From Algivirga pacifica (GTDB lineage Bacteria; Bacteroidota; Bacteroidia; Cytophagales; Flammeovirgaceae): a stretch of DNA of 64,000 nt. A program made the translations under genes and the position numbers. The stretch covers positions 62,001 to 126,000 of the forward strand of contig NZ_BAABJX010000045.1 of the NCBI RefSeq assembly GCF_039543525.1, in the 5' to 3' direction. The notes beneath the pieces are model-generated. The model was not told the DNA's origin. It was given only the letters and a program-made list of their open reading frames with translations, and made no database searches. Positions within the stretch are counted from its first letter, which is position 1. Each line of letters begins with the position of its first letter. Of this stretch, positions 35,754 to 45,900 are shown piece after piece.

Positions 35754-36962
35754 GTGAAACCGCACTTGCAGGAATTAAAATATAAAGGGGAGTTATCAGA
35801 TCACTTATTTTTGACTGCCATGTTAGAATTCTCCGCAGATCAAGGGTTACCGGTAGCTTTTTGGAACAAGCCAAATCAAGCAGAGATCGAAGGAGTTATT
35901 GGGGAACAATTACACTACTTACAGGCGGATATAGAGGAATTGAAAGAGGGTTTTGTGTTAGGAGCTTTTGATAGTGAAGAACGCCAATGCCACTATATTC
36001 CAGCAGATGTAGTGTTTTCGACAAAGGATTTTGAGATTCGGGAGAATAATTCGGCACTGCAAGTGATCTCTTATGTACAATCGGTTATTGACCAGCAGCA
36101 AAAGGAAGCAGAAAACCTGGCTCATTATCATGTAGGCGATAACAAGGTGGTACAAGTGACAAAGGAGGGATTTGAGGGAGTAGTACAAAAAGGAATCAAC
36201 AGTATACAAAAAGGCTACTTTAAGAAAGTGGTGCTTTCTAGAACCAAAGCGGTAAATCTACCTCCTCAGTTTGATGTGATCAATACATACCTCAAACTTA
36301 CGAAGGCTTATCCTACTGCTTTTGTTTCTTTGATCTCTGTGCCAGAAGTGGGTACCTGGTTAGGGGCCACTCCCGAAACCTTGATACAGGTAGATGCAGA
36401 AGGAATTTTTAAAACAATAGCATTAGCAGGAACACAACCCGTAGAAGAGGGAGTCGTAGCCGCAGAGGCCCGATGGGCCCAAAAAGAGATTGAGGAACAG
36501 GCAATGGTGAGTCGTTATATCATTAACTGTTTCAAGAAGATTCGTGTAAGGGAGTACGAAGAAAGTGGACCAAAGACGGTTCAGGCGGGACATCTTTTTC
36601 ATTTGGGAACAGATTTCGAGGTAGATATGAAAGGAGTACGCTATCCTCAGCTATCAACGGTGATGCTAGAACTTTTACATCCTACTTCAGCAGTATGTGG
36701 TATGCCTAAGGAAGAGTCTATGGCCTTTATTCTTGCCGAAGAAGGTTATGATCGCAGTATTTATAGTGGATATATTGGCCCCGTAAATCAGAGAGGAAAA
36801 GAAACACACCTTTTTGTAAACCTTAGATGTATGCAGGTATTCCGGGAGCAAGCGATACTTTATGCAGGAGCAGGGATTACTTCGGACTCCGTTCCGTCCA
36901 AAGAATGGAAAGAGACGGAACTGAAGATGGATACAATGTTACGCTTTTTGTCTAAATCGTAA
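35754..36962 (+). CDS. menF: Isochorismate synthase
   Basis: 402 residues with a GTG start (no closer ATG gives the conserved N-terminus). The chorismate-binding domain is full: KVVLSRTKAV, WLGATPETLIQ, ALAGTQP, HPTSAVCGMPKEESM, YDRSIYSGYIGPVN and YAGAGITSDSVPSKEWKETELK. The enzyme turns chorismate to isochorismate, the entry to menaquinone, or to siderophores in some bacteria. Menaquinone is the likely purpose because it is the usual quinone in this phylum. menD is not adjacent within the window. The start of the operon may extend to the small membrane protein 123 bp downstream. Confidence 0.9.
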   Translation: MKPHLQELKYKGELSDHLFLTAMLEFSADQGLPVAFWNKPNQAEIEGVIGEQLHYLQADIEELKEGFVLGAFDSEERQCHYIPADVVFSTKDFEIRENNSALQVISYVQSVIDQQQKEAENLAHYHVGDNKVVQVTKEGFEGVVQKGINSIQKGYFKKVVLSRTKAVNLPPQFDVINTYLKLTKAYPTAFVSLISVPEVGTWLGATPETLIQVDAEGIFKTIALAGTQPVEEGVVAAEARWAQKEIEEQAMVSRYIINCFKKIRVREYEESGPKTVQAGHLFHLGTDFEVDMKGVRYPQLSTVMLELLHPTSAVCGMPKEESMAFILAEEGYDRSIYSGYIGPVNQRGKETHLFVNLRCMQVFREQAILYAGAGITSDSVPSKEWKETELKMDTMLRFLSKS

Positions 36963-37085
36963 TTTTTTTCAGAATATTTTCATAGTATATACCAATAACA
37001 TTCTTTTATCGTTCTTAAGAAGAAGACTTTTGAATAAAAATTAAAAAGGGAAAAAGTCAATAAAATAATTTTCCAAATACGATGG

Positions 37086-37526
37086 ATGATGATAGAAAAA
37101 AAGAACGTTGAACAGGTGTTACTATCTCTACTGTGGGGAAGTGTTTTACTACGATTTGTTTTATTTATAGGATCTAGTGAATTTTTATTCTTCACAGATT
37201 ATATAGGGATTTTTGCCTTGGTTATGGCAACAGCGCTACACTTAATACGTTCTCCTTATAGTTTTCCATTTTTACAAATAGTCTTGGTAACATTGACCTT
37301 TGGACTAATCAATTTGTGGGGAGAAGTGGATTTGATATGGGTCATTGCTTCTTCTAATGTACCTCATGTGCCATCTTTGTTGATTCATGGGATTGGGGCC
37401 AGCCTATGGGGATTATCAGGAATTTTAGGATATAAACATTTAGTCGAAAGCTGGGGCTTGACCTCAGAGAGTACTAAAGAAAAAATATGTAATCGGGAAC
37501 TACAGCCAAGCAGCATTAGCAGTTAG
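37086..37526 (+). CDS. Small integral membrane protein, unknown
   Basis: 146 residues, with four likely membrane helices (LLSLLWGSVLLRFVLFIGS, FFTDYIGIFALVMATALHLI, FPFLQIVLVTLTFGLINLW and LLIHGIGASLWGLSGILGY). I recognise no family. The polar C-terminus (KEKICNRELQPSSISS) is cytoplasmic or extracellular. It follows isochorismate synthase on the same strand and ends in a strong terminator shared with the convergent gene. Confidence 0.6.
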   Translation: MMIEKKNVEQVLLSLLWGSVLLRFVLFIGSSEFLFFTDYIGIFALVMATALHLIRSPYSFPFLQIVLVTLTFGLINLWGEVDLIWVIASSNVPHVPSLLIHGIGASLWGLSGILGYKHLVESWGLTSESTKEKICNRELQPSSISS

Positions 37527-37581
37527 CGGTTCTTTTGCTGGAATGCTTTTCCCGATTTTGAAAGTTTGCTGCTTTCGGTGT

Positions 37582-37650
37582 AAAGAGGTAAGTGCACTGG
37601 CTTAGGCCAGGGTGGCTGCCTCTTTTTTTTGTGCTTTCAAAAAAGAGGCA
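37582..37650. terminator. Bidirectional terminator, two nested hairpins
   Basis: AAAGAGGTAAGTGCACTGGC pairs with GCCAGGGTGGCTGCCTCTTT and runs into eight T (plus strand). The following TGCCTCTTTTTT (about 37617-37628) and AAAAAAGAGGCA (about 37639-37650) form a second perfect 12-bp hairpin, alternative to the first, which serves the minus-strand gene ending at 37659. Confidence 0.8.
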
Positions 37651-37658
37651 GTATTCTA

Positions 37659-38360
37659 CTAAAAGATCCACCCTATACCAATATTTCCTGAAATCCACGA
37701 TTGGGTATTTCGGGTATTGTTTTTAATGGCAACATTGTACTTTAAGCTACTACTTAAGTGAAGTTTATTGTAAATCGGAAGGTAAAGGCCAATCTCTGGC
37801 GCAACTCCTAAGTGCCAGGCTTCATCGTAAAAGAGTTTCATACCAACTTCTTGTTCTCTGTTGATATAGTATGTACCAACTCCTCCGCCAATAAAAGTTC
37901 TAAACTTTCCAAATTCACCAGTATAGTAGTGGCTAGTCACCATCAGGCTAAAGGCATCAAGGTATCGGAATTCCTTTCCTCCATAGTGAGTACCATCACT
38001 TCCTTCTACAATAGAGTATCCCGGAATATTCTGGTAAAGGCGATTACTTTGAATACTCCCCCCTATAGTCCATTGATCCCCTACAGTTTTTCGGTAGTCA
38101 AAGCCCCAACCAATAAAGCTATTGTTGTCAATAAAACTACGACTATTCCCTATGGAAATAGCACTACTATGTGTGATACTCATATAGGCATCTGGGTGCT
38201 CTTTTTTCTTATAGCTGATATTATCTCTGGCATGCTCTTGATGATACCAATGAGGAGGGTAAAGGGTATAGTAGTAAGGATTCCAGAATCCTCGCTGTGC
38301 AAAAACCTGAGCGGTAGAAAAAAGAAGAATACTTAGAAATATATATTTAAGAATTTTCAT
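37659..38360 (-). CDS. Predicted outer membrane beta-barrel protein, unknown
   Basis: 233 residues. Signal peptide MKILKYIFLSILLFSTAQVFAQ. The mature part alternates polar and hydrophobic residues in short strands rich in Tyr, Trp and Gly (YMSITHSSAISIGN, FIGWGFDYRKTVG, TFIGGGVGTYYIN, HLSSSLKYNVAIKN) and ends with SGNIGIGWIF, an aromatic C-terminus typical of outer membrane barrels. It is small (8-10 strands). Function unknown; it may be co-transcribed with the DUF4136 lipoprotein 51 bp upstream. Confidence 0.7.
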   Translation of the reverse strand: MKILKYIFLSILLFSTAQVFAQRGFWNPYYYTLYPPHWYHQEHARDNISYKKKEHPDAYMSITHSSAISIGNSRSFIDNNSFIGWGFDYRKTVGDQWTIGGSIQSNRLYQNIPGYSIVEGSDGTHYGGKEFRYLDAFSLMVTSHYYTGEFGKFRTFIGGGVGTYYINREQEVGMKLFYDEAWHLGVAPEIGLYLPIYNKLHLSSSLKYNVAIKNNTRNTQSWISGNIGIGWIF

Positions 38361-38411
38361 GCGGCTTGTTAGGTTAGTGATTGAAAAAGTTATGGATACG
38401 ATATGTTATTT

Positions 38412-39098
38412 TTATTCTACTGCTTCACCCTGACTGCGATCTAGATAAGGAGATTGCATAAAGGCGTTGCTAATACCTGTTTTTATGCGTTCTTGTAGGT
38501 TGTAGGAATTAGACTCTAGCAGCCCGTCACAGATGGCAGTCCACACTACAGGAACTTTTCTGCTTTCTTCATCAGCATGTTGGGTATCAAGTATTTCAAT
38601 AATGACTGTGCCGGTCTGATAGCTATAGGTAATAGGGTAAGGGTAATAGATATTCCATCCCGGTCCCCAGCCCCAGCCATACATAGGATCATACCATCCC
38701 CAAGAGTCCCACCAGTTGTAGTATCCCCACCAGCCACCACTGCTATGCGTAGAGCTAAAGGAAGTAGGTGTAAGAAAAAGATCAGCGGTTGCTTTTGTGT
38801 CAGCGGGAAGCAAAGTATATCCGTATTGCTCCATTTCTTCTTTGATCGTTTCCAGAATAAGTTGATTGTATTTTTCATCCATGGCTTCACCATTCCCTTC
38901 TTTATCTACAATATAGACCACGGAGTCTGGCATACTGTAGGTTTTGCTTTCTACAAAATTGAAGCTTTGGTCATGATAAGTAGTGACGGTGTCGTAATCT
39001 GTGATGACACGCTCTCCATAAGGATCACAAGAATATAAAAGGGTAGTGATAAGAAGGAAAAAGGGGGACCTCTTCCATTGATTCAGTAGATTGCTCAT
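38412..39098 (-). CDS. DUF4136 family lipoprotein
   Basis: 228 residues. The lipobox is LLYSC (Cys about 24) after a hydrophobic stretch. VITDYDTVTTYHDQSFNFVESKTYSMPDS-type sequence and IKEEMEQYGYTLLPADTKATADLFL are characteristic of DUF4136, the family of envelope lipoproteins with an aggregated aromatic segment. Here that segment is very rich in Trp/Tyr/Gly (about residues 118-152). The biochemical role is unknown. It shares strand and close spacing with the beta-barrel gene. Confidence 0.82.
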   Translation of the reverse strand: MSNLLNQWKRSPFFLLITTLLYSCDPYGERVITDYDTVTTYHDQSFNFVESKTYSMPDSVVYIVDKEGNGEAMDEKYNQLILETIKEEMEQYGYTLLPADTKATADLFLTPTSFSSTHSSGGWWGYYNWWDSWGWYDPMYGWGWGPGWNIYYPYPITYSYQTGTVIIEILDTQHADEESRKVPVVWTAICDGLLESNSYNLQERIKTGISNAFMQSPYLDRSQGEAVE

Positions 39099-39401
39099 AG
39101 TTATTTGTTCATTAGTTGGTTGAAAGAATATATACTATAGTTGAAAGATTTTAAATCCTTTTGCTGATGTATAAAAAAGACCCTGTTCTTTGCTAAGAGG
39201 TTGGAAGTGAATGGGTTGGTTTAATCTTGTTAACAAAGAAGGGGGCGCTTATGTGACTTGTTGATATACCCTTTTGGTGAGTGGAGTTTTTGTATATCAA
39301 TATGTTGTATTACTTATTATAGCTTCTCGCTTCATGAGAAGGAGGCTACGTAGTAATAGTTTCCAAGGACGGAGGTGAATTACAATAGTATTTTTCAACA
39401 A
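39099..39401. other. 303-bp gap with no gene
   Basis: AT-rich sequence between two minus-strand genes. I see no frame, palindrome or clear promoter. The promoter of the DUF4136 gene should be here. Confidence 0.4.
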
Positions 39402-40535
39402 CTATAACATTCCTCTAAAAATACGAGCAATCTTGATAGAGAGTGCCAAAAAGGTGATTTTAGGATTGGCATTTCGCTCAATATAAAAGTGAGCATCTGT
39501 GATTACTTCTGTTAATTGAGGAAGGTTATTCTCATTAATAACTTTAGAGAAATTTTCAATAAACGTTTTTTGAGAGGCAATACGCACCAGACTCTCATCA
39601 GCATACTTGTAGAGCATTGCTTCTCTTAGGGTATTTAAAGCGTACAAGAGCAGATTTTTTTGAGACTCTTTCCCCATAGTGTTGAAGGCATCTACCTGTG
39701 TTTGTATAAGGGTGTTCAAGTCCATTTTAAAACAGGAACGCATCCATTCTTGAAAGAAAATACTAACCTCATCACCAGATTCGTCCAAAAGCTCAACAGC
39801 CTTTCGAAGGTTACCATCAGCCAGGAAAGCGATTTGCTCTGCTTGTGTTGAAGAAACATGCTTTTCCTCTTTTAGGTATTGAATAATTTCTTGATCATTA
39901 AAGTTACGTACCTGCACAATTTGCGTACGGGAAATAATTGTCGGTAAGAGGAGATTAATGTTATTAGAAACAAGTAAGAACAATGTTTTCGCTGGTGGTT
40001 CCTCTAAGATCTTAAGGATAGCATTGGCCGCCGGAGCTTGCATCAGTTCAGGGAGCCAAATCAACATGACCTTATACTCTGCTTCAAAAGCTTTGATACT
40101 AAGGGCTTTGATGATACTTCTGCTTTCTTCTTTTGGAATGATACATTGCTTGTTCTCAGCCCCAAAAAAAGAAGACCAATCATAGAGTCTTCGGTAGGGG
40201 GAGCCCTGTATAAACTCTCTCCACTCCCCTAAAAAGCGTTCACTAATTGCATCAGACCTCTTACTGAAAGCTTTGGTTGTGGCAGTAGGAATAATAAAAT
40301 GTAGGTCAGGATGTATGAGCTTATTGAATTTTCTACAAGAAGAACATTCCCCACAAGAGTCTTCAGGTTGTTTATTTAAACAATTGACATAAGTGGCATA
40401 CGCTAAAGCCAACGCTAAGTTAGCGCCTCCTTCATTTCCCAGAAATAATTGAGCATGTGCTATATGACTGTTGTCAACAGTCTTTATGAGTACTTTTTTT
40501 AGGTCTTCAAGACCTGGTATCTGAGAGAATTTCAC
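39402..40535 (-). CDS. holB: DNA polymerase III subunit delta'
   Basis: 377 residues. The N-terminal AAA+ domain has a degenerate P-loop (LFLGNEGGANLALALAYATY), as expected for delta', which does not bind ATP. A zinc module is formed by CLNKQPEDSCGECSSC. The segments VMLIWLPELMQAPAANAILKILEEPPAKTLFLLVS and LLPTIISRTQIVQV are the classic clamp-loader motifs (sensor and SRC-like SRT). It would be part of the clamp loader in the replisome. It is a single gene here without operon partners. Confidence 0.92.
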   Translation of the reverse strand: MKFSQIPGLEDLKKVLIKTVDNSHIAHAQLFLGNEGGANLALALAYATYVNCLNKQPEDSCGECSSCRKFNKLIHPDLHFIIPTATTKAFSKRSDAISERFLGEWREFIQGSPYRRLYDWSSFFGAENKQCIIPKEESRSIIKALSIKAFEAEYKVMLIWLPELMQAPAANAILKILEEPPAKTLFLLVSNNINLLLPTIISRTQIVQVRNFNDQEIIQYLKEEKHVSSTQAEQIAFLADGNLRKAVELLDESGDEVSIFFQEWMRSCFKMDLNTLIQTQVDAFNTMGKESQKNLLLYALNTLREAMLYKYADESLVRIASQKTFIENFSKVINENNLPQLTEVITDAHFYIERNANPKITFLALSIKIARIFRGML

Positions 40536-40960
40536 GTATAGCTATGATCCCTAATGGTTGATGAAAAAAGATATAGAAGAGGTACGCCCTCTATGGGGTG
40601 ATACACTATATATCATCATTAATTGTCAACGTAAACAAACTGATATACGCTCTTCTTTTGTTCTTCTGTTAAGAAGCTCTAAGCCTATAGGCAGAAACAT
40701 CCGCTAATTTAATTAAAATAAAGGCTAGAGAAGGAAAATATTCAATGATTTCTAAGGGAAGGTATATCCTTTTCATGATCAATATTGATTTTTGGACATA
40801 AGAAAACAGGAAATGTCTATATTTACTCCTTGTTACTCATATGATGAGTGATATATAATCAAGGAATATTTCTATATTAGTCGGGTTGTATTGCCTTATT
40901 TTTTATTAAGAAACACTTGTTGCTATTTGTAAGTGGGAGTGTAGTATAGTACGAAAAGAG
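40536..40960. other. 425-bp gap between divergent genes
   Basis: Must hold the promoters of the delta' and acyltransferase genes. I found no exact TAnnTTTG box, RNA motif or long palindrome; GAAGAACAAAAGAAGAGCG-like complements are short. Confidence 0.4.
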
Positions 40961-41863
40961 ATGGAAAAGATCAGTCAAACAAATAAAAGCTTTTGGAGTA
41001 AATTGCTTCGAAAAGATCCGTTTGGAAACTATATTTTTTTGAAAAGATTATTGATTGGAGTGGTGGGGTCAGTTACCTATGGTCGGTATATGATTCGTAA
41101 TAAACTTGTGGTCAAAGGAACCGAACATATTGTGGATCTACCTCCACGTAAAGTGCTATTCCTCTCCAATCACCAAACGTATTTTGCCGATGCCATAGCG
41201 TTGTATCATATATTTAGCAGTGTAAAGTGGAGAATTAAGGACTCTATTCGTAATCCCTTTTACTTGCTGTGGCCAAGGGCTAATAATTATTATGTAGCTG
41301 CTTCAGAGACCATGAAAGGAGGATTTGTTCCTAAGCTATTGTCATTGGCTGGAGCCGTGACAGTGGAGCGCTCCTGGAGAGCAGATGGCAAAAGTGTCGC
41401 CCGTACAGTAGATACTAGTGCCGATAGTAAGATTGGAAAGGCGCTAAGTACAGGATGGGTGATTAGTTTTCCACAGGGAACAACTAGTCCTTATGCACCA
41501 ATTCGTAAGGGTACAGCACACTTGATCAAGAAGTATAATCCTATTGTTATTCCGGTAGAGATTGATGGTTTTAGAAGAGCATTTGACAAAAAAGGCCTTT
41601 TCTTTAAAAAGAAAAACACGGAAATGTCAGTGACCTTTAAAGAACCTCTAATTTTTGATCATGAGAGTAGTATTGAGGACATCGTAAAGGTGATTGAAAC
41701 GTCTATAGGACAGTCGATTCCTGAAGGAGATTGGGCTAGAGATCTCAAGCAAGAGCTAGAAAAAAAGCAGGAGGAGCAAAGAAAAAGAAAAGAAGAGAAG
41801 AAGCTGCAAGCGCAGATGAAAAATATGGGAAATAGGTCTAAGGAGGTAAAAGGTAAAAGGTAA
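40961..41863 (+). CDS. Lysophospholipid (1-acylglycerol-3-phosphate) acyltransferase-like protein
   Basis: 300 residues. PlsC-fold motifs: block I SNHQTYFADAIAL (about 70), block III FPQGTTSPYAPIRKGTAHL, block IV IVIPVEIDGFR. It would acylate lysophosphatidic acid or a related acceptor at the inner membrane. The His and Asp of block I are separated by five residues instead of the canonical four, and FPEGTR is FPQGTT. The C-terminal 45 residues are a charged helix (LEKKQEEQRKRKEEKKLQAQ). The last residues (EVKGKR-stop) come from a GGTAAAA repeat. Confidence 0.82.
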   Translation: MEKISQTNKSFWSKLLRKDPFGNYIFLKRLLIGVVGSVTYGRYMIRNKLVVKGTEHIVDLPPRKVLFLSNHQTYFADAIALYHIFSSVKWRIKDSIRNPFYLLWPRANNYYVAASETMKGGFVPKLLSLAGAVTVERSWRADGKSVARTVDTSADSKIGKALSTGWVISFPQGTTSPYAPIRKGTAHLIKKYNPIVIPVEIDGFRRAFDKKGLFFKKKNTEMSVTFKEPLIFDHESSIEDIVKVIETSIGQSIPEGDWARDLKQELEKKQEEQRKRKEEKKLQAQMKNMGNRSKEVKGKR

Positions 41864-41918
41864 GAGGTAAAAGTTTACCTCTTACCTCTTACCTTTTACT
41901 TTATACCTTTTAATATCT
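41848..41918. repeat. Palindrome of GGTAAAAG units overlapping a gene end
   Basis: AGGTAAAAGGTAAAAGGTAAG with AGGTAAAAG (about 41843-41871) faces TTTACCTCTTACCTCTTACC with TTTTACTTT (about 41872-41903). It supplies the last codons and stop of the acyltransferase gene and reaches close to the stop of the convergent PPK2 gene. The same unit occurs at about 16182, 21830 and 57290. Confidence 0.8.
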
Positions 41919-42722
41919 TTCTGGTACAAAGGTTTGATACCCTATAGGAGTACGAACGTACCCCGTTTTATCAATAGGCGGAAGTTTTATTTTTTCCTTT
42001 TTGATCTTTTCATAAGGAATAAGGGAGAGCAAGTGAGCGATACAGTTTAGTCTTGCTCTTTTTTTATTGTCAGAATTGACGACAAACCAAGGAGATTGCT
42101 TGGTATCGGTATAGGCAAACATCATATCCTTGGCTTTAGAGTATTCTACCCACCGGTCTCTGGACTCTAAGTCCATTGGGCTAAACTTCCATCGCTTTAA
42201 AGGATTGGTGATACGTTCTTGAAAGCGTTTTTCTTGTTCCTTATCGGAGACAGAAAACCAATATTTCACTAAGATAATACCTGAGCGAATGATCATACGT
42301 TCAAATGGAGGACATGAACGTAAAAACTCTTGGTACTCTTCATCAGTGCAGAATCCCATCACTTTTTCCACTCCAGCACGGTTGTACCAACTGCGGTCAA
42401 ATAGCGTAATTTCACCAGCAGCAGGTAGATGAGTCACGTAGCGTTGAAAGTACCATTGACTTTTTTCTCTTTCTGTGGGGATGCCCAAGGCAATGATTCG
42501 GCATACACGAGGATTGAGGTGCTGGGTAATTCGCTTGATGACACCACCTTTTCCGGCCGCATCTCGTCCTTCAAAGATGACCACAACCCTTAATCCTTTT
42601 TTCTTTACCCATTCTTGCATGTGTACCAGTTCGGTCTGAAGTTTCACTAATTCGCTTTGGTAGAATTCCTTGGAAATCTTCTTTTTTTTCTTTTTTGGTT
42701 TCCCTTTTTTATCCTGATTCAT
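41910..42722 (-). CDS. ppk2: Polyphosphate kinase 2
   Basis: 270 residues, the one-domain PPK2 length. Walker A is FEGRDAAGKGGVIKRI (about 50); Walker B/lid signatures are LFDRSWYNRAGVEKVMGFC and ILVKYWFSVSDKEQEKRFQER. PPK2 enzymes transfer phosphate from polyphosphate to GDP/ADP or the reverse. The sequence resembles class I members; substrate class is not certain. A Lys-rich N-terminus (KGKPKKKKKKISKE) is an unusual basic tail that may bind polyphosphate or be a low-complexity extension. Confidence 0.92.
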   Translation of the reverse strand: MNQDKKGKPKKKKKKISKEFYQSELVKLQTELVHMQEWVKKKGLRVVVIFEGRDAAGKGGVIKRITQHLNPRVCRIIALGIPTEREKSQWYFQRYVTHLPAAGEITLFDRSWYNRAGVEKVMGFCTDEEYQEFLRSCPPFERMIIRSGIILVKYWFSVSDKEQEKRFQERITNPLKRWKFSPMDLESRDRWVEYSKAKDMMFAYTDTKQSPWFVVNSDNKKRARLNCIAHLLSLIPYEKIKKEKIKLPPIDKTGYVRTPIGYQTFVPERY

Positions 42723-42942
42723 GATGACAGTTTTTGTGTTAATATGAATTGTTTTCGCTTGGGTTTAGTGAATTCCTTCCTTTTTATTACATCTAACAAT
42801 GCTCTTTCGGGATGAGGATCACTCTACAGATTTGATAATAGTGTTAAATGCTCCTACCTTTTTTCAAGGGTAAATGCAAATGAGAATAATAAACCTAAAT
42901 ACACCCATTCAATAGAAGTAACCTAAAAAAAACACTTATCAA

Positions 42943-45900
42943 ATGATAAAACAATTATTGTTTAGCTTATGCTTATGTATAAGCACCTCTCTTGTCGCTT
43001 GGTCGCAGGATCGAGTGGTTACAGGGGTGGTCTCGGATGAGAATGGACCTTTGCCAGGCGTAACCGTGGTGATCAAGGGAACAACCAACGGAACTGTTAC
43101 GGGGATTGATGGAGATTATCAATTAACTATTCCCGAAGGGGATATCACCCTAGTCTATCAGTTTGTAGGTTATAAGGATAAAGAAGTTGCGGTTGGAAAC
43201 CAATCCGTTATTGATGTACAGATGGAAGCAGATACCAAAGAATTGGACGAAGTAGTGGTAACAGCCATCGGTATTGAGCGAAGTGAGAGAAGTCTTGGAT
43301 ATTCGGTAACTGCCGTAGATAGCGAAGAGCTGGTTAAAACGAATGAGACGAGTGCCTTGAACTCTTTGCAAGGAAAGGTAGCCGGAATTAACATTACCAG
43401 AGCTTCTGGAAACCCAGGAGCATCCACCAAGGTGAGGATTCGGGGACTTTCTTCCTTGACGGGAAATAACCAACCATTGTATGTAATCAATGGTGTTCCA
43501 GTGAGTAACTCTTCTTTGGGCTCCAGTGACCTTAATGGTAGTTTGGACTTTGGTAATGCCCTGAATGATATCAACCCGGATGATATTGTCAATATTTCCG
43601 TGCTAAAAGGGGCTAGTGCTACCGCATTATATGGCTTGAGAGGAGCGAATGGGGTAATCATGATTACTACTAAATCAGGGAAAGATGCAGCGCTTAGACG
43701 TAGAAAAGCAGAGGTGACGGTCAATTTAGGGGTGACCTTTGATACGCCATTGAAATTACCAGAGTTACAAAACCGCTTCGGTCAAGGATTTAACGGAGAA
43801 GAAGATTTGTCTGAAAATACGAGTTGGGGACCTCGATTTGATGGGAAACTGAGATTGTGGGGACGACAGGTTGGAACTCAACAAAAAGCCAAGCCTTTTG
43901 AAAACCTTGAAAATAATATTCGAAACTTCTTTGGAGTGGGAGTACAGTTTAATACTTCTGTTTCATTGGGAGGTGGAAATGATAAGGTGAATTATTATGC
44001 CTCCTACAGTAATGTAACCTCGGATGGTTATATCCCTTCAGATAAGGATATCTATCAAAGAAATACGTTTACTTTCAGTGGAGGAGCAAAGTTGACGAAT
44101 AATTTGAAGTCGTCTGCTAGTGTCAGCTATATCAATACGGAAGGACGACAGGTCTTTGGTGGACAGAGCCAGAACTCTGTGTTTGATAACCTTTATCAAA
44201 CGCCTAGAGATATACCAGTAACGGAGTTGGCTGACCTGAATGATCCTTTTAATACACCAGAGAATTATTATACTCCTTATGGATTGATTAACCCTTATTT
44301 CGTTATTGAGGAATACGGAAACAACTATAATCAGGACCGTGTATTTGGTAATATTCTATTGGAATATGAGTTGTTGGAAGGGTTGAGTTTACAATGGCGT
44401 TTAGGGGATGATGTGATCAATAGACGATTGGAACAATGGAGTCCACTACTGGAAATTGAAGGACCGAATGCGGCCCAAAGTGATCCCGGGCAATATCAGG
44501 TGACAAGAGAATATGTTAACCAAATCAACTCGGACCTTATTGCCAGTTATTTGTGGAAAATTTCAGAGGATTTTTCATTGAATACGATAGCAGGTTGGAA
44601 TGTTAACCATAGAGGGTCAGAAACGTTGGTTACCCAGATCAATAGTTTGGAAAGTCCAGGGTTTTATGATTTGTCTAACTCCAGTGATTTACCTATTGCG
44701 ACACAAATTAATAGTCAGCGTAGACTTCAGGCAATCTACGCTAGCGTGGATGCAGACTTTAGAAATTTCCTTTTCCTGACAGCCGCGGCACGTAATGAGT
44801 GGTCTTCAACACTTCCGGAGGACAACCGTTCCTTCTTTTACCCAAGTGTTAACCTAAGTTTCTTGTTTTCTGAGTTGATCGACAATGATCTCTTCACGTA
44901 TGGAAAGGTACGTCTAGGGTACGCACGTTCTGCAAATGATGCGCTTCCATATCAGACGGAGACAGTATTCTTCCCTTCGGGCTTCACGGATGGGTTTACG
45001 CAGTTACGTTTTCCATTGGCGAATACGGCGGCCTTCTCTGAAAATAATTTGGCGGGAAACCCTAACCTAAAACCAGAGCTGACAGATGAGTTCGAGTTGG
45101 GAACGGAGCTACGCTTCTTTACTGGACGCTTGTATATTGATGCAACCTATTATAATAAGACAACATCAGATGTTATTCTAGCGGTACCATTACCTCTTTC
45201 TACGGGATACTCGGTACAGACAAGGAATGCTGCTAGGGTTCGAAATAAGGGAATAGAGCTTTTGGTAAGAGGGACACCTGTAGAAACAGATAACTTCAAT
45301 TGGACCATCTCATGGAACTTTACCAGGAACCGAAATGAGGTATTGGAGCTGACAGATGGAGTCGAGGAAGTTTCTTTGGGCGGCTTAAGTACGATACAAT
45401 TTCAAGCAATCCCAGGGCAACCGATGGGAGTATTTAAAGGACAAGTACCTCTAAGGGATGATAATGGAAATATCGTTGTGAACGAATCTGGTAGACCCAT
45501 CTTTGAGCAAAATGTAATTCTAGGAGATAGTCAGGAAGATTTCATCACGGGTTTAACCAACTCTTTCCAGTGGAGAGGCCTTACCTTTGATTTTACACTG
45601 GACTATCGCAAAGGAGGATTAATGTATTCTCGTACAGCAGATATTATGCATTTCTTAGGAACTACCCCTGAGACATTATATAACGACCGACGCCCATTTG
45701 TAATCCCAGGTTCAGTGGTGAATGTTAATCCAGATCCTAATGGAGAACCACAGTATGAACCCAATACAGTACCTATAGCCCAAGAGAATAACAGTTTATT
45801 GACTTTCTGGGGAGATGGAGGGTTTGAAGGAGATAGAGCTTATTTGGTCAAGAAGGATTATGTCAAGTTAAGAGAGATTAATATTTCTTATCGCTTGCCG

